NCBI GenBank assembly: GCA_028717165.1
Contig: JAQUOK010000128.1
Coordinates: forward strand, 1-7,651
Length of the DNA: 7,651 nucleotides
DNA from: Victivallaceae bacterium
Lineage (GTDB): Bacteria > Verrucomicrobiota > Lentisphaeria > Victivallales > Victivallaceae
Direction: 5' to 3'
The position numbers and the translations under genes were made by a program. Numbering within the stretch: position 1 is the stretch's first letter; the number at the start of each line of letters is the position of its first letter. The notes under the pieces are model-generated. The model had not been told where the DNA came from. It saw only the letters and a program-made list of their open reading frames with translations, and made no database searches. Of this stretch, positions 6,371 to 7,651 are shown piece after piece.

Positions 6371-7261
6371 TTATTTCAATATTCGTTCCGTATTGCGATG
6401 CATTATGTTTTCATAGGCTTCCTGGGAAAGATGTCCTTCCGTCAGGCCGTTTTTCAGGAAACCCAGTATCGGCGGTACGGGTTCGTCGACCGAAGTAAAA
6501 CGGTCTGTCCCGAAAACTGTCTGACGGTTGAACTTTTCCAGGAATTCATAACCCTTTTCCGGGTCGCGGCTGAGAGCGCAATGCGCACTTCCCGCGGAAA
6601 TATCGCCGTAAAGGTTCCGATTTTCTGTGAACATTGTCCACAAACGCCCCTTCTTTTCAATTTTGCCCCGGACATAACCGGCGCGGTTTTCGGCAGTGAC
6701 GTCTGCGGCTATTTCATTCCAGAAACACGGAGCATGCCCGGCAAAAATGGTTTTGGGGAACATTTTCACCATTCGTTCGAAACGCGGCAGGCCCGGCTCG
6801 TCAATGGCGCCGTAACTGGTCGAACTTTCCGGTTTGAAATGGAAAATTATCGGCATTCCGGCTTCCCCGGCATTATGAAAGAGCCTCTGATAACGAATAT
6901 CGTCAATCCATAAGCTTGCGCACATTTCGCCGATGCCTTTGCACCCGAATTCCTGGTAGACTTTTATCAGGCGCATGATGCCGTTGTCATCGCTGTTCAT
7001 CATCGAACGGGGATCGATGTTGCAGAACGCGATGAAACGGTCCGGGTGTTTGCGGGCGGCTTCAATGCATTCCTGGTTGCCGCAGGCGCCATAGAAATCA
7101 AGACATTCCGGGCTGATCAGAGGCAGCAGTACGGATTTATCGATGCCTTCCAGGTCCATGCGTTTTAAAAGAATAGCGGCGGTGAACGGTTTCCGTTCCA
7201 GCAAAGTGCTGAATTCAGGGAAGCGTTCGTAAGTAATATGTGCGTGAATATCAATTATCAT
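6371..7261 (-). CDS. Amidohydrolase-2 family metal-dependent hydrolase (TIM-barrel)
   Basis: This 296-aa protein matches the Amidohydro_2 (COG2159-like) family in length and motif order. The visible ligand-type residues are H6 and H8 (IDIHAH) at the N-terminus, H141 (PIIFHF), H176 (FAGHAP) and D253 (VFGTD). YGDISA at 218-223 and the C-terminal IMHRNTERIL also fit the family. These residues bind one divalent metal in the family, whose members hydrolyse or decarboxylate small cyclic or aromatic compounds and lactones. The substrate here is unknown. No signal peptide is present, so it is likely cytoplasmic. The ATG start at 7259-7261 is supported by GAGG at 7269-7272, which overlaps the TGA of the upstream aminotransferase with 7-nt spacing, so translation is probably coupled. 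The Gly usually following the second histidine pair (HxGG) is replaced by HAPCFW, a minor departure. A TAA stop is followed by a 240-nt gap. Confidence 0.82.
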   Translation of the reverse strand: MIIDIHAHITYERFPEFSTLLERKPFTAAILLKRMDLEGIDKSVLLPLISPECLDFYGACGNQECIEAARKHPDRFIAFCNIDPRSMMNSDDNGIMRLIKVYQEFGCKGIGEMCASLWIDDIRYQRLFHNAGEAGMPIIFHFKPESSTSYGAIDEPGLPRFERMVKMFPKTIFAGHAPCFWNEIAADVTAENRAGYVRGKIEKKGRLWTMFTENRNLYGDISAGSAHCALSRDPEKGYEFLEKFNRQTVFGTDRFTSVDEPVPPILGFLKNGLTEGHLSQEAYENIMHRNTERILK

Positions 7262-7270
7262 GGTTTCGCC

Positions 7271-7651
7271 TCATTTCCGATATGCGCTTTCCACTTTGCT
7301 GATAATAGCGATAATATCATCGGCTTCCTTTTCGCCCCAGCTTTCGGATATAGCCAGATTAAAATGTTCTTCCATTACCTTGAAAGCATTCGGGGTCTGC
7401 GGTTCCGCTCCGGGATCGCCCTTGTAAAGCGGGTTGTTCCACGGATGTTTGCCGGCACGATTTTTGAACCAGTCAAAAGTATACGGCAGGGCTCCGCGGT
7501 AACTGGGGTTCAGGGATAATCCTTCCGCGATCAATGCCGCACAGAATTCATCTTTCGAACAGCTTAATTTGCTGCTGTCGACTTTCAGACGCCACCACCA
7601 GTATGAGTGTGCGGCGCCGGGCAGTAATTCCGGGATTATGATCGCGCCGAA
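7271..7651 (-). CDS. DegT/DnrJ/EryC1/StrS-type PLP aminotransferase, C-terminal 126 residues (5' end outside window)
   Basis: The reading frame is open to the window edge and ends at TGA (7271-7273), so the gene starts beyond position 7651. The visible part has the pattern of the C-terminal small domain of DegT/DnrJ/EryC1/StrS-fold aminotransferases. A HSYWWWRLKVD strand comes first, followed by a helix of the type 'F...L..EGL', then a Pro/Trp/Asn-rich substrate loop (NNPLYKG), and finally a closing helical part, LAISESWGEKEADDIIAIISKV, split by the 'ESWGEKEADDI' turn typical of this family. The active-site lysine and the PLP-binding region would lie upstream and are not visible. Family members transfer amino groups to keto-sugars or related compounds, or act as dehydratases, so the substrate cannot be named. 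An internal TTG at 7532-7534 is not the start, because family-like sequence continues upstream of it. The gene is followed after 9 nt by the amidohydrolase and is probably co-transcribed with it. Confidence 0.72.
   Translation of the reverse strand, partial: FGAIIIPELLPGAAHSYWWWRLKVDSSKLSCSKDEFCAALIAEGLSLNPSYRGALPYTFDWFKNRAGKHPWNNPLYKGDPGAEPQTPNAFKVMEEHFNLAISESWGEKEADDIIAIISKVESAYRK

Noticed and set aside
6329..6913. Plus-strand open frame of 194 codons opposite the amidohydrolase
   Set aside because: It lies antisense to a gene with a complete metal-ligand motif set and has no domain signal of its own.
1..7651. tRNA, rRNA, insertion sequence, toxin-antitoxin or defence genes
   Set aside because: None of the frames or gaps on either strand shows cloverleaf arms, transposase motifs or known defence domains.

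Overview
The window (about 7.65 kb, mid-range GC, all recognisable genes on the minus strand) looks like a chromosomal segment of a bacterium of the PVC group, most likely Lentisphaerota or a neighbour. The main evidence is a 29-codon gene for a Lys/Arg-rich AURKAIP1/COX24-type ribosomal protein at 6041-6130. The company of a DegT-type aminotransferase, an amidohydrolase-2 family enzyme and a large hybrid histidine kinase fits that group but does not prove it. The taxonomic call is an inference without database support.

Read in the direction of transcription (high to low coordinates), the layout is as follows. (1) 7651-6371: the C-terminal end of a DegT/DnrJ/EryC1/StrS-type PLP aminotransferase, truncated by the window edge, is followed after 9 nt by an amidohydrolase-2 family metal-dependent hydrolase. 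The two form an operon whose Shine-Dalgarno (SD) sequence overlaps the upstream stop codon. (2) 6370-6131: a non-coding gap with an AT-rich stem-loop and a plausible promoter for the next gene. (3) 6130-3170: the tiny ribosomal-type gene, a strong GC-rich hairpin, an exported TPR-repeat protein and an AEC (auxin efflux carrier) family transporter. The hairpin lies in the short space before the TPR gene, so it may act as a partial terminator or attenuator. (4) 3169-2894: a 276-nt gap holding an inverted array of 9-nt repeats and a candidate promoter. (5) 2893-93: a 91-aa three-helix membrane protein whose stop codon overlaps the start of a hybrid sensor histidine kinase (three membrane helices, two PAS domains, HisKA, HATPase, receiver). 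A hairpin follows the kinase.

Functionally, the clearest unit is the small membrane protein plus kinase pair. The small protein has the same three-helix layout as the kinase's own sensor region, which suggests a duplicated membrane module. The aminotransferase/hydrolase pair points to sugar or small-molecule metabolism of unknown substrate. I see no phage, transposon, CRISPR, toxin-antitoxin or defence genes. The most unusual items are the 9-nt inverted repeat array, the sensor-like small membrane protein, and the very short ribosomal gene with its downstream hairpin.
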